Source: Burkholderia sp. PAMC 26561 (GTDB taxonomy: Bacteria > Pseudomonadota > Gammaproteobacteria > Burkholderiales > Burkholderiaceae). Taken from it: a stretch of 64,000 bases of DNA. Positions 47,775 through 56,937 of this stretch are shown here, one piece after another. Within the stretch, counting starts at the first letter, position 1. Each line of letters starts with the position of its first letter. The stretch is taken from contig NZ_CP014308.1 of assembly GCF_001557535.2 (NCBI RefSeq), positions 434,001 through 498,000 of the forward strand, read 5' to 3'. The position numbers and the translations under genes are program-made. The notes under the pieces were generated by a model. That model was given only the letters and a program-made list of their open reading frames with translations, did not search any database and was not told the origin of the DNA.

Positions 47775-48248
47775 CTAGAAGTGGTGCAAGGCGATCATCG
47801 CATCGACTTCTACCGCCGAACCGGCAGGAAGCATCGCGACACCGACAGCGCTGCGCGCGTGCCTTCCGGCATCGCCGAATATCTGGACCATCAGGTTGGA
47901 CGCCCCGTCGGCGACGGCACTTTGCCTGTTGAAGCCGGGCGCGCTGGCCACGAAAACGCCAAGCCTCACTACGCGCGCCACGCGATCGACCCGATCGCCC
48001 GTGACGGCTGCAATCTGCGACAGAATGCCCAGTGCGCAGAGACGGGCCGCCTTGATGCCGTCGTCTTCCGTCACGTCGGCACCGAGAAGACCTGTGTAAG
48101 CCACCTGACCGCCGTGGCGCGCAATTTGGCCGGAGATGTGGACGATATTCCCTTCCTTGGCGAAAGGGACGTAGTTCGCGGCGGGTGATGCGGGGGCTTC
48201 AAGGCTTAGGCCCAATTCGGCCACACGTGCAGAAATTGACTGGCTCAT
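47775..48248 (-). CDS. RidA family protein (enamine/imine deaminase)
   Basis: The start at ATG 48248 (GGAG upstream, MSQSISARVAELGLSLEAP) gives 157 residues. It resembles the RidA/YjgF group with a longer N-terminus: HISGQIARHGGQ, VTRVVRLGVFVAS-like ARVVRLGVFVASAPGF, the active-site Arg in GRHARSAVGVAMLPAGSAVE and the following VEVDAMIAL. It should hydrolyse enamine/imine intermediates in the cytosol. It is probably cotranscribed with the aminotransferase. Confidence 0.87.
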   Translation of the reverse strand: MSQSISARVAELGLSLEAPASPAANYVPFAKEGNIVHISGQIARHGGQVAYTGLLGADVTEDDGIKAARLCALGILSQIAAVTGDRVDRVARVVRLGVFVASAPGFNRQSAVADGASNLMVQIFGDAGRHARSAVGVAMLPAGSAVEVDAMIALHHF

Positions 48249-48342
48249 ATCTGTCGCTCCGGTGCGAGATTGCAGAAGGACGATCCTATCGGTCGGCAAG
48301 GTCGGCGACCAATCAATCCTTGCGGCTCCTGCATGAGCGAAA

Positions 48343-49263
48343 CTAATCCGTGTCTTTGCGTGCGTCCTCGTTCGTGGCGGCTGTCAGCCAGTCGCAGAAC
48401 GCTGAAGCGGCCTCGCTGCGTGGGCCGCGGGGAGTGACGAGCCACCATCCGATGTATGGATCATCGAGTGTTGCTTCGGGAAGAGCGTGAACCAGCGTCC
48501 CGTTGGTCAGTTGAGTCTCGATCAGGCGATGTCGACCCATGGCGATCCCCTGACCCGCCAGCGCGGCTTCGACCACGATGTTGTAGTCATGCAGTTGTAC
48601 GGTTTTGGCGTCGCTCATATCCAAGCCAAAGCGATCTGCCCAAGTCGTCCACTCGAAGGGCTTGCCGGTATGTGAGACCAGAATCGGAACACCCAGCAGA
48701 TCTTTGGGTTTCTCAAAACGCCCCAGGCTGGCGAGCAGGCTCGGGGCGCACACCGCCGTCAACCGTTCGGACATTAGCTTTTGCGCATGCAAGCCGGGCC
48801 ACGAGCCCCGGCCATAGCGAATCGCAACGTCCACGTCACCCTGCGAAACCTTGGCAAGTGTAATATCAGGGCGCAGGCGAAGGTCGATGTTGGGATAGTC
48901 TGCATAGAACGCACTCAGCCGGGGCGCCAACCAGCGCGTGGCAAATGAAGCCAATAACCCGACTGTCAATGTGCCGGTCGCTCCGAGGGGCCCGCGAATT
49001 TCCTCCGTGCCACAACGCAGGAGTTCGAAAGCCTCATGGACCTGTTCGTAATACGCTTGACCAGAATCGGTCAACGCCACCGAACGGGTGCGCCGCTCAA
49101 ACAATAGCCGTCCCAGCTCGTCTTCGAGTTTCTTGATATGGTGGCTGACGGCGCTCTGTGTCACATTGAGCTCTTGTGCCGCGTCAGTGAAACTCAGATG
49201 TCTCGCGACGGCCTCGAAAACATGCAACGATAGGAGTGATGGTATTGGTCGTGGCGACCGCAT
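48343..49263 (-). CDS. LysR family regulator, GcvA-like
   Basis: The 306-residue protein has an N-terminal helix-turn-helix (SLHVFEAVARHLSFTDAAQE, then LNVTQSAVSHHIKKLEDELG) with the F-x-D-A-A pattern of GcvA-type LysR proteins. The C-terminal effector domain follows (LTVGLLASFATRWLAPRLSA). It is upstream of and co-oriented with the RidA/aminotransferase pair, so it likely controls them in response to an amino acid-like signal. The frame is intact. Confidence 0.88.
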   Translation of the reverse strand: MRSPRPIPSLLSLHVFEAVARHLSFTDAAQELNVTQSAVSHHIKKLEDELGRLLFERRTRSVALTDSGQAYYEQVHEAFELLRCGTEEIRGPLGATGTLTVGLLASFATRWLAPRLSAFYADYPNIDLRLRPDITLAKVSQGDVDVAIRYGRGSWPGLHAQKLMSERLTAVCAPSLLASLGRFEKPKDLLGVPILVSHTGKPFEWTTWADRFGLDMSDAKTVQLHDYNIVVEAALAGQGIAMGRHRLIETQLTNGTLVHALPEATLDDPYIGWWLVTPRGPRSEAASAFCDWLTAATNEDARKDTD

Positions 49264-49613
49264 GGTGTTTGGCGATAATTTACAAGACAGCTCATATTAC
49301 GCCACGTCCGGAACATCGATCAAAACCATTGAGATGCGTCAGGTAACCTTCCAGAATGGATCGCTGCTTGAGCAATAGCCTCGCAAATCCGCCATCGCGG
49401 ATTTGGCTGACGCCTTCGTCCGGGCTGGCTGCGACGCTTCGCGTGAGTGTCCCCCACGGGAGCCGAGCCGCCGCTCGAGTGATCGCGTGGCGGCGATCGC
49501 GAATGGCGGCAATTGGCCGCACCGCCAACCGTCGCCAGCCGGCTTTTTCGTTCCCGCCACAGATTTTCCGGGGACTGAGGCAAACTAGCGTTCTTTCGGC
49601 CCAAATCAAATCT

Positions 49614-51080
49614 ATGCCTGCTCAGTTCAGACCCACGCCAGAGCAACAGGCCATCGTAGATGCGACCGGCGGCGGCAACAACCTCAAGATCAAGGCGTAC
49701 GCGGGTGCGGGAAAAACATCAACGCTCCGTCTGGTCGCGCATCGGCTCGCTCCACTGCGCGGTACCTACCTCGCGTTCAACAGGGAAATCGCTGAGCATG
49801 CGCGCCGGGGCTTTCCGGATAACGTCGTCGCGCGGACGGTCCACTCGCTCGCGTATGCCTCTACACCGCCTGCCTTAACTTCCCGGGTGAGCCTGCCCGC
49901 CGAGCCACCGCATGAGCTTGCGGCGCGGTACGGCCTGAGCTCCGTGGAGGTGCCATCTGTCACTGGCAAAGTTCTCGAGTTGACCCCCTTCGACCTGGGC
50001 CGCATGGTCGCCGACGGACTTGGACGCTTCTGTCGCTCTGCGAGTCCTGTACCTGAGCCGGGCCACATTCCCGTCGACGAGAAAATCGACACGGGCGCCG
50101 TGGACTGGCTCCGCGACGGGCTGCTCCCCTCCGTTTCTCGCATGTGGACCGAGAGCACTGTACAAAGCGGGCGCAGCGCGATCATGCCGGACGTGTACCT
50201 GAAGGTATGGTCACAGATGGATCCGCGCATTGACTCGGACTTCATACTGTTAGACGAGGCGCAGGATAGTGACGGCGTTATGCTTCAAATATTGGCGCGT
50301 CAAACTCACGCGCAGATCATTTATGTGGGCGACCCCTATCAGCAGATTTACGAGTGGCGCGGTGCACTCAACGCGATGTCCGAAATCAACGCCCCAGAGT
50401 TTGCACTGACCGAGTCGTTCCGGTTCGGCTCACTGTTCGCTGCGCTGGCCAGCAGGCTGCTCCAGCTGCTGGGCGAACCCACGCCATTACGCGGGCAACC
50501 CGGCATCGGCTCCATCATCTCTGACGACCCGGCCATTGCACCGCCTGTCGATGCCATCTTGTGCCGAAAGAACGTCTCCGCGATCTGGCATCTCGCGGCC
50601 GGAATCGAGGCAGGGCATCGACCCTCGATCCGCATGAGCCCCGCTGAGATCGTGGCGTACGCCGACGGCGCTGATGCGCTAATGGCCGGACGTCGCGCAT
50701 TCCGACCCGCGGCCTTTTCGCTGTTCGAAGACTGGAAGGAGGCGCAATACTTTGCGCGCAGTGCCGCCGGCGTCGATCTCCTACCGGTCGTACGAATCGT
50801 GGATGAACTCGGGACCGACTACCTGCGCTCGCTCGCCAAGCGAATCACCGCAGAGGTTGAAGCGGACTACGTAATCTCGACCGTTCACCGGGCGAAAGGG
50901 CTTCAGTGGAAACGTGTGAAGGTCACAAACGATTTCCTATTCAAGATAGACAACGGTCGACTCGTTCTGGACGACGACGAATTACGCCTTTTGTACGTAG
51001 CCACCACCCGCGCCCAACACGTGCTTGATGTCTCCGCGCTTCGCGAAGAATTGATACGACTGTTGGGCTCCCGTCCGTGA
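49614..51080 (+). CDS. UvrD/Rep-like superfamily 1 helicase
   Basis: The 488-residue protein starts at ATG 49614 (MPAQFRPTPEQQAIVDA); the frame upstream is not conserved. Helicase motifs are in order: Q motif (FRPTPEQQ), Walker A (AYAGAGKTSTL), Walker B (FILLDEAQDSD), motif III (GDPYQQIYEWRGA), motif IV/Va region (YVISTVHRAKGLQWKRV) and motif VI (LLYVATTRAQ). It resembles the FBH1-type branch more than UvrD itself, with no extra nuclease domain. It overlaps the chromate transporter gene by four bases. Confidence 0.85.
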   Translation: MPAQFRPTPEQQAIVDATGGGNNLKIKAYAGAGKTSTLRLVAHRLAPLRGTYLAFNREIAEHARRGFPDNVVARTVHSLAYASTPPALTSRVSLPAEPPHELAARYGLSSVEVPSVTGKVLELTPFDLGRMVADGLGRFCRSASPVPEPGHIPVDEKIDTGAVDWLRDGLLPSVSRMWTESTVQSGRSAIMPDVYLKVWSQMDPRIDSDFILLDEAQDSDGVMLQILARQTHAQIIYVGDPYQQIYEWRGALNAMSEINAPEFALTESFRFGSLFAALASRLLQLLGEPTPLRGQPGIGSIISDDPAIAPPVDAILCRKNVSAIWHLAAGIEAGHRPSIRMSPAEIVAYADGADALMAGRRAFRPAAFSLFEDWKEAQYFARSAAGVDLLPVVRIVDELGTDYLRSLAKRITAEVEADYVISTVHRAKGLQWKRVKVTNDFLFKIDNGRLVLDDDELRLLYVATTRAQHVLDVSALREELIRLLGSRP

Positions 51081-52300
51081 AATCGCCGCGCTCCAGCCGA
51101 TTACTCGATGTGTTCGATGTTCTGAAGGCTTTTATTAAACTAGGCCTGACGTCGTTCGGCGGCCCGATCGCTCATCTCGGGTATTTTCGTCGTGAGTTCG
51201 TCGAGCGGCGTCGCTGGCTCGATGACGAGTCCTACACCGACCTGGTGGCGCTGTGCCAATTTCTCCCAGGCCCCGCCAGCAGTCAGGTGGGATTTTCCAT
51301 CGGCCTGATGCGGGCGGGCTGGCTCGGCGGTTTAGCTGCCTGGTGTGGTTTCACGTTGCCGTCCGTGCTTTTTCTCATCGGCTTTGCTGCAGTCGCCCCT
51401 GACCTCGGCAGTGCCGCTGGGCAAGGCCTAATTCACGGCCTGAAACTAGTGGCTGTCGCGGTGGTTGCGCAGGCAGTCTGGGATATGGCACGGCGCTTGT
51501 GCCCGGATCGCCAGCGGGCGGCCATCGCCCTTATCGTAATCGGTGTGCTTGCCGTTTTGACAACGGTATATGCCCAGTTGCTGGTTATCGCACTCGGAGC
51601 GCTGCTCGGCGTCGTCTTTTGTAGGGCGGAGCGCGCGCAAGGAGCCCATGAGCCGCACCCGGCCGTTGTCACATTGCGCGTCTCGCGCGTGATCGGGTGG
51701 GTTGCGCTGGCGTTTTTTTTCGTTCTTCTATTTGGACTTCCGGCCTTACTCACTCTGCATAACATGCGCAGCATTCAGATGTTCGACGCTTTCTATGGTT
51801 CTGGCGCGCTGGTGTTCGGCGGCGGCCATGTCGTCTTGCCCTTACTGCAACAGCGGACTGTCGCGACGGGATGGATTGCGTCTAGCGATTTTCTTGCCGG
51901 CTACGGCGCCGCTCAAGCTGCACCGGGGCCACTGTTCACCTTCGCAGCATTTCTCGGATGGATGATGTCCGAAGCACCGCATCGCTGGGCTGGCGCTGCG
52001 CTGGCCACGGTCGGTATTTTCCTGCCTGGCCTTATACTGGTGATCGCCGCACTACCTCACTGGCAAGCGCTGCGCTCGCGCCCTGCCACGGCGGCAATGC
52101 TGAGCGGCGTGAACGCGGCGGTCGTCGGCTTGCTGGCTACAGCTCTGTATACGCCGGTATGGACCAGTGCGGTTCTTTCAAGCGTTGACTTTGCGATCTC
52201 AGCAGTCTGTCTGCTACTGCTGACGCGTTGGAAGGTACCGCCGCTCGCCGTGGTCATCGTGTGTGTGTTCGCTGGAATCGCCGAGTTCGCCTTGCGCTGA
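51077..52300 (+). CDS. chrA: Chromate transporter ChrA
   Basis: The 407-residue inner-membrane protein has two homologous CHR domains. The first has AFIKLGLTSFGGPIAHLGYF and FLPGPASSQVGFSIGLMRAG. The second has FYGSGALVFGGGHVVLPLLQ and AAPGPLFTFAAFLGWM. It pumps chromate (or sulfate) out of the cytosol. The start is GTG at 51077, overlapping the helicase TGA (GTGA), so translation is coupled. No chrB regulator is present. The pairing with a helicase is unusual. Confidence 0.9.
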   Translation: MKSPRSSRLLDVFDVLKAFIKLGLTSFGGPIAHLGYFRREFVERRRWLDDESYTDLVALCQFLPGPASSQVGFSIGLMRAGWLGGLAAWCGFTLPSVLFLIGFAAVAPDLGSAAGQGLIHGLKLVAVAVVAQAVWDMARRLCPDRQRAAIALIVIGVLAVLTTVYAQLLVIALGALLGVVFCRAERAQGAHEPHPAVVTLRVSRVIGWVALAFFFVLLFGLPALLTLHNMRSIQMFDAFYGSGALVFGGGHVVLPLLQQRTVATGWIASSDFLAGYGAAQAAPGPLFTFAAFLGWMMSEAPHRWAGAALATVGIFLPGLILVIAALPHWQALRSRPATAAMLSGVNAAVVGLLATALYTPVWTSAVLSSVDFAISAVCLLLLTRWKVPPLAVVIVCVFAGIAEFALR

Positions 52301-52506
52301 CCGGATACCCATTTGATGAAGCTGTCCGAGCACGTTTGCTTGTAAACAATTCGGCTTTGATGGTCGACGTACCCATGCTGGCCGGACCCGGTCTTTCAGC
52401 GATCTGCCGAACACGGCTCGCCACAACCCTTAGACCTGCCCGACACGAGACGTTACGTTCGGCGCAGGTTTAAGATAACCAGACCCAATCTTAGCTGTTA
52501 ACCAGA

Positions 52507-52904
52507 ATGCCGACGCATAAATCCAAGTTGCCCAGCGTTCAGATCCGCATGGCTGCCGGCCGAATGCTCTTACGCGGGGAGACAATCGCAACTGTCTGTG
52601 AGGAGGTCGGCATATCGATTAAAACAGCCAAGCGGTATCAGGAATTATTCGCGGCTGGCGGCCTCGCCGCGCTTGAGAACATGTCGGTCGGGGGCGACCC
52701 TCGGCGTTGAGTCCAGAAGCGTTCGATTGGATCGCGGCTGCGCTGCAAGGCGAACCACAAGCGTACGGCTTTCCCGGCGCCCGATGGACCTCCGGCACGC
52801 TCGGGCAATTGATCGAGCGCCAGTTTGGCGTGAAATATTCTCGCGTGTATGTCCGACAGATCGTCCTTAATCTTGGCCTCAGTCTGCGGCTCGGCCGCCG
52901 CTGA
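52507..52904 (+). pseudogene. Stand-alone IS630-type helix-turn-helix protein, frameshifted
   Basis: The first part (52507-52710) carries IRMAAGRMLLRGETIATVCE and VGISIKTAKRYQELFAAGGL, a homeodomain-like helix-turn-helix. A second part (52707-52904) carries LSPEAFDWIAAALQ and a winged helix with FGVKYSRVYVRQIVLNLGL. They match one ~130-residue protein and join if one G is added at the CGGCG just before 52707. No DDE domain follows. Such proteins resemble the DNA-binding half of IS630 transposases. Its role is unknown. Confidence 0.6.
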
Positions 52905-52929
52905 GAGAGTGAAGCCGAGGCGGAGTTGC

Positions 52930-53328
52930 GAGTTGAAAATCATCTAGCGGACCCCTGCCGCCGCCCTGATGGGCGACGGGGTTAAAGTGAGTTTGCCAAA
53001 CCGCTTTAACCGGAAGGAGGCAATCATGAACTATAGCGGCATTGACCTGCATTCGAACAACAGCGTGGTGAGCGTGATCGACGAAATGGACCGTGTGGTC
53101 GCCGAAAAGCGGCTGCCGAACGACTTGGCAAAGATTCTGGCGTTCCTTGCCCCGTGGCAAGCCGAGTTGGCCGGCGTCGTAGTCGAATCCACATACAACT
53201 GGTACTGGCTTGTCGACGGCCTTCAGGCGGGCGGCTACGTGGTACATCTGGCCAACACCACAGCGATCAAAAAATACGAGGGGCTCAAGCACAGTGGTGA
53301 CGAGACCGACGCGCGCTACCTGGCCCAC
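52930..53328 (+). pseudogene. IS110 family left end and truncated transposase
   Basis: The left-end non-coding region (52930-53025) and codons 1-101 (from ATG 53026, GGAGG upstream: MNYSGIDLHSNNSVVSVIDE) closely match the copy at 22896-23804. The frame stops matching after [10 protein letters not shown] and continues directly into IS66 coding sequence. The catalytic first Asp is present, but the remaining two-thirds are missing. Confidence 0.85.
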
Positions 53329-53330
53329 CT

Positions 53331-54251
53331 GCCGCTTCTGTGTCTACGTGCGCGACGATCGTCGCTCGGGTTCGGCTGAGCCTGGTGCGATATGGTTCGA
53401 CTTCTCCTCGGATCGCAAAGGCGTCCACCCTCAAACCCGGCTCGCCGCATTCCACGGCATCGTGCAGGCCAATGCTTACTCGGGATCCGATCAACTGTAC
53501 TCGAGCGGCGAGATCCACGAAGCGGCATGCTGGGATCACGCGATGAGGTACATCTACGATGTTCACGCGCGCACGCCGACTGCGGATACTCAGCAGCTGC
53601 TCGAGATGATCGGCGAGCTCTACAGCATAGAAGCCGACATCCGCGGCAAGGAACCGGACGAGCGTCTGCGCGTGAGGCGGGAGAAGAGTAAGCCATTGCT
53701 CGTGAAGTTCGAAACGACGATCAGGGCAAAACTCACCACGCTGTCAATGAAGTCCGCGCTCGCCAAGGCAATCAACTACTCGCTGAACCACTGGGCAGCC
53801 CTCACGTTCTACTGTGAAGACGGTCGGGCCGAGATAAGCAATGTGCTTGCCGAAAACGCCTTGCGCTGTGTCGCGCTCGGACGCAAAAATTATCTGTTCG
53901 TCGGCTCCGACAGCGGGGGCGAGCGGGCCGCCGCGATGTATAGCTTGATCGGGTCGTGCAAGCTCAACGGAATCAACCCGCGTGCCTACCTGGAATACGT
54001 CCTGACCCACATCGCTGATCACAAGATCTCCCGCATCGACGAATTGCTGCCTTGGAATGTGGCTGACAAACTGAAACCCCTCACCCCGCACACACTCTCA
54101 ACCGGGTAGATCTGGATAGATTTGGATGGATCGTGCCCACGATCGCCGATCGTGGACACGATCTACCTTGATCTACACGGACTCCGACACGCCATCACCA
54201 TCATGCCTCACTCGCGCGCGCGTGAGGACACGGCCCAGCCGAGCCGCTTAC
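53331..54251 (+). pseudogene. IS66 family transposase C-terminal part and right end
   Basis: Coding sequence to 54109 reads [80 protein letters not shown] and [20 protein letters not shown], then [16 protein letters not shown]: the last 260 residues of IS66 TnpC. The N-terminus is replaced by the IS110 fragment. The right end reads, in reverse, GTAAGCGGCTCGGCTGG (ending at 54251), the GTAAGCG start typical of IS66 repeats. Confidence 0.85.
54129..54163. repeat. Two adjacent 16-bp palindromes in the IS66 right flank
   Basis: GATCGTGCCCACGATC (54129-54144) and GATCGTGGACACGATC (54148-54163) share 7-bp arms around a 2-bp centre and are separated by three bases. They lie between the transposase stop and the IS66 right repeat. 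They could be protein-binding sites or fold as hairpins. No T-run follows. Confidence 0.55.
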
Positions 54252-54474
54252 CGTTGAAGTTGGATGTATTGGTGCCAAATGACCATCCGTTTCGCGTTCG
54301 ATTCACACGTGGCTCACTAACGCCGCCTTTTCTTTTGCTGCGGATCTTACCGGACAGGCTCACGCATCGGTGCGAAGTGGCCGGGTTTTTTAAGATCGGT
54401 GGTAGGAGCAATGTTCACTCTCCCCCGGATCGCGAACACATCATTCGGAGGAACCGGCAGGTGCAAACCCGCCG

Positions 54475-54783
54475 TTAGAAGGCGATTTCAATGGTAACGT
54501 CAGAACCGCGCGATGTCGCAGTACCGGAAGCGTCGTGGACCACCGCAAACGGGCGGCCGTAAATTATCCTGCTCCAGCTCTGGTGAAGACAAGTCACACT
54601 CACCTCGAAGTCGTGTGCCCGCACGCTACAGGATTCGGCGATTGTCAGCGAAACTGCCATCTGACTTACCATCGTCGTGGCCATGACTGAAGGACACGCG
54701 ACCGTAACGGCGACACCGGCGTACGCTGCGTACAGACGGACATAACGGCCCGGCCAGCTCTTCTCAATGATTATTGCGGACAC
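54475..54783 (-). CDS. Small hypothetical protein, possibly exported
   Basis: A frame of 102 residues. A hydrophobic stretch after basic residues (RYVRLYAAYAGVAVTVACPS, then VMA|TT) could be a signal peptide. The rest alternates polar and hydrophobic residues (VSLTIAESCSVRAHDFEVSV, ending SDVTIEIAF) like a beta-rich SCPU/Csu pilin domain, though shorter than usual. No ribosome binding site stands out. The family assignment is uncertain. Confidence 0.35.
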   Translation of the reverse strand: MSAIIIEKSWPGRYVRLYAAYAGVAVTVACPSVMATTMVSQMAVSLTIAESCSVRAHDFEVSVTCLHQSWSRIIYGRPFAVVHDASGTATSRGSDVTIEIAF

Positions 54784-54939
54784 AACGCTCCTTTATGGTA
54801 CAAGCGAACACCGCAGACGAAGCTCAATTTGCAATCTCGTCCAGCGCTACCGTGTTCCTACCATCTTCACTTACATTTACGGCAAACCGAAAAGCCAAAA
54901 GGCTGAGCCTAGCGACCAAGCCTCACGTCTCGACCAATC

Positions 54940-55165
54940 CCGTTTTCTGATGGCACCGCCGTTTGACCGGCAGAGTCAGCCGAAAAGTGATGCAGCGCCC
55001 GACTTCACTTTCAAACACTTAAGGTTCCATCATACTTTTGTACGATGCCGTTCGACATGACAATCCGAGCCCTGATCCTTTACCTACCGCCTTTGTCGTG
55101 TAAAACGGGTCGAAGATACGTGACAGATTTTCATTCGGTACGCCACAACCCGTATAGCTACTTAA
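54940..55165 (-). pseudogene. Histidine kinase C-terminal remnant
   Basis: The minus strand carries the end of an HATPase domain: [20 protein letters not shown] with the N/G1 region, KGSGLGLS (G2 box), then in other frames [10 protein letters not shown] and FESEVGRCITFRLTLPVK. At least two frameshifts are present. The upstream part is replaced by an IS6 transposase fragment on the other strand at about 55170. It is non-functional. Confidence 0.72.
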
Positions 55166-55169
55166 GAAG

Positions 55170-55514
55170 CTCGGCCGCGAAAGGCGCTTTCTGATCACCG
55201 ACAAGCTCAAGAGCCACTCTGCGGGCAATCGGGACTTAGGCCTGAACGTTGAGCACCGGCAGCACAAGGGATTGAACAACCGGGCGGAAACCGCGCACAA
55301 GCCAGAGCATGTACGCGAGATAGTGGTGCGCTGTTTTGAATCAGCTCGACACCTGCAACGATTTACGTCAGTCCACGATCGGGTGGAAAACTTGTTCATT
55401 TCTGTCGTTACAACACCAACCAGCAAGAAAAGCGATCAGCACGAGCGCAGGCTTTTGGGTAATGGGGGACATGATCGAACATTCGCTGCTAAGCCGTCTT
55501 TTCAAATACCTTAG
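55170..55514 (+). pseudogene. IS6 family transposase C-terminal remnant
   Basis: It reads [20 protein letters not shown], then [20 protein letters not shown] and [13 protein letters not shown]. This is the end of an IS6/IS26-like transposase, including the third catalytic acid block (NNRAE). The N-terminal two-thirds are missing. The junction at about 55170 cuts a histidine kinase gene on the minus strand. Confidence 0.75.
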
Positions 55515-55660
55515 TATTCCCTAGGTTGTACAAATCTGTTCGTTCTAGCTTAATATCGTGACAGTGCCCTCGTGATACATCAACACCCACCGTAATTGAG
55601 TCGCGATCTCGCGGTCCACCGCTTCGTGCAAGTTGAAACGATGTGTACGAATCACACAGG

Positions 55661-56937
55661 TTATCCTTCGACGCGGTTTCTACCGGTTTCCTTGGCCGTG
55701 TATAGAGCCTTGTCTGCAACTGCTAGCACGTCTTGTACGGACGCGATTTCGTTTGTCAAAGACGCACAACCAAGGCTCACAGTAACCGCGAGTTGACCCG
55801 CCTCGGTTTCGATGCGAAGCGCTTCGATGGTCGCGCGGATTCTCTCCGCTATCAGCATCGCGCCGTCCGCGGCGGTCGCAGGAAGCATCACGCAAAACTC
55901 CTCTCCACCCAAACGCGCAATAACATCGATCGATCGCAGCGATCGCCTGGCCTCGAGGACTATTTGGGTTAGGACCTTGTCGCCTGCCTGATGGCCTGCT
56001 GTGTCGTTTACTCTCTTGAAGTGATCCGCATCGATCATCACAAACGAGAGCGGTTTGCCCGAGCGCTTCGACCTTTCGACTTCCTTATCGGCGAGCTTAA
56101 AAAAATGCGCGCGATTCATAGCTCCGGTGAGATAGTCAGTTGTCAGCAGGCGGGTGAGCTCGTCGCTTGTTATCTTTCGTTCCGATACATCGCGAAGGAC
56201 GACCGAATAGCCGGCAAATTCGCCATCATCTTGTCGGAGTATGGCAACTAGAATTTGCGCAGCATAACGGCGGCCGTTCTTTTTTTGACACCAGCACTCT
56301 TGAACGTGCCATCCCTCTTCGCGTGTAAGAGCAATGTGCTCTGGGCAGCGATAATCATCCACGTCATCAGGGGCATAGAATTGATCGAGCGTCTGGCCCA
56401 TCACGTCCACTTCGGCGTATCCGGTAAGCTGCTCGATCGATGTGTTCCAACTATCAACCCGACCAGATGCATCAAGGGTCAAGAACGCAAATTCATTTAC
56501 ACTGGTATAAATTCCAGCGAGCCAGGATTCATTCTGTCTTGCCCATCGTTCGGCTTCGACTTGCCGCGAAATATCGGTCAACGTCGTCATCAAGGTACGG
56601 TCATTGACCTTAAGGATGTTGCATGACAGAACCGTTGAGCGCTCCCGAGCGGGCGTCAGTACAATGCGGTGCCCTTCGCACACGGAGCCGCGCTCGGCTT
56701 TGAAGCTCGACACCAGATTACGCAACTCGGGCGCGACGTTACTGAGGCTTTCAAAACGTTCGTGACACCTCCAGACCCGGCGAGCGGCATAAGTAATTGG
56801 ACTGATAAAGGATTGAGCATGTCTACTTCGCCGGACAATGTGCTGCGAATAATGCCAATTGGCGACAAATACATGAAGGAGAGCAGCGCTTCATGTTCAG
56901 CTTCGAGAGATTCGTCTACGATCTTGCATGGTGTCAC
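55661..56937 (-). pseudogene. PAS-PAS-GGDEF diguanylate cyclase, one-base frameshift
   Basis: It would make c-di-GMP from GTP. The first frame begins at GTG 56937, overlapping the upstream gene by four bases, with a PAS-like part (LLSFMYLSPIGIIRSTLSGE). It breaks in a TTTT run near 56761. One more T yields FESLSNVAPELRNLVSSFKA and joins the frame to 55661. A second PAS domain (FAFLTLDASGRVDSWNTSIE, then QLTGYAEVDVMG) precedes the GGDEF domain with an intact RLGGEEF and an I-site RSID five residues before it. If the indel is a sequence error, the enzyme is complete. Confidence 0.8.

Noticed and set aside
49356..49613. Upstream extension of the helicase gene
   Set aside because: The added 86 residues are low-complexity in family terms and overlap regulatory space of the LysR gene; the conserved protein starts at MPAQFRPTPEQQ.
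54475..54783. Confident assignment to the Csu/SCPU pilin family
   Set aside because: Only a loose pattern match; the protein is shorter than the family and no usher or chaperone genes are nearby.
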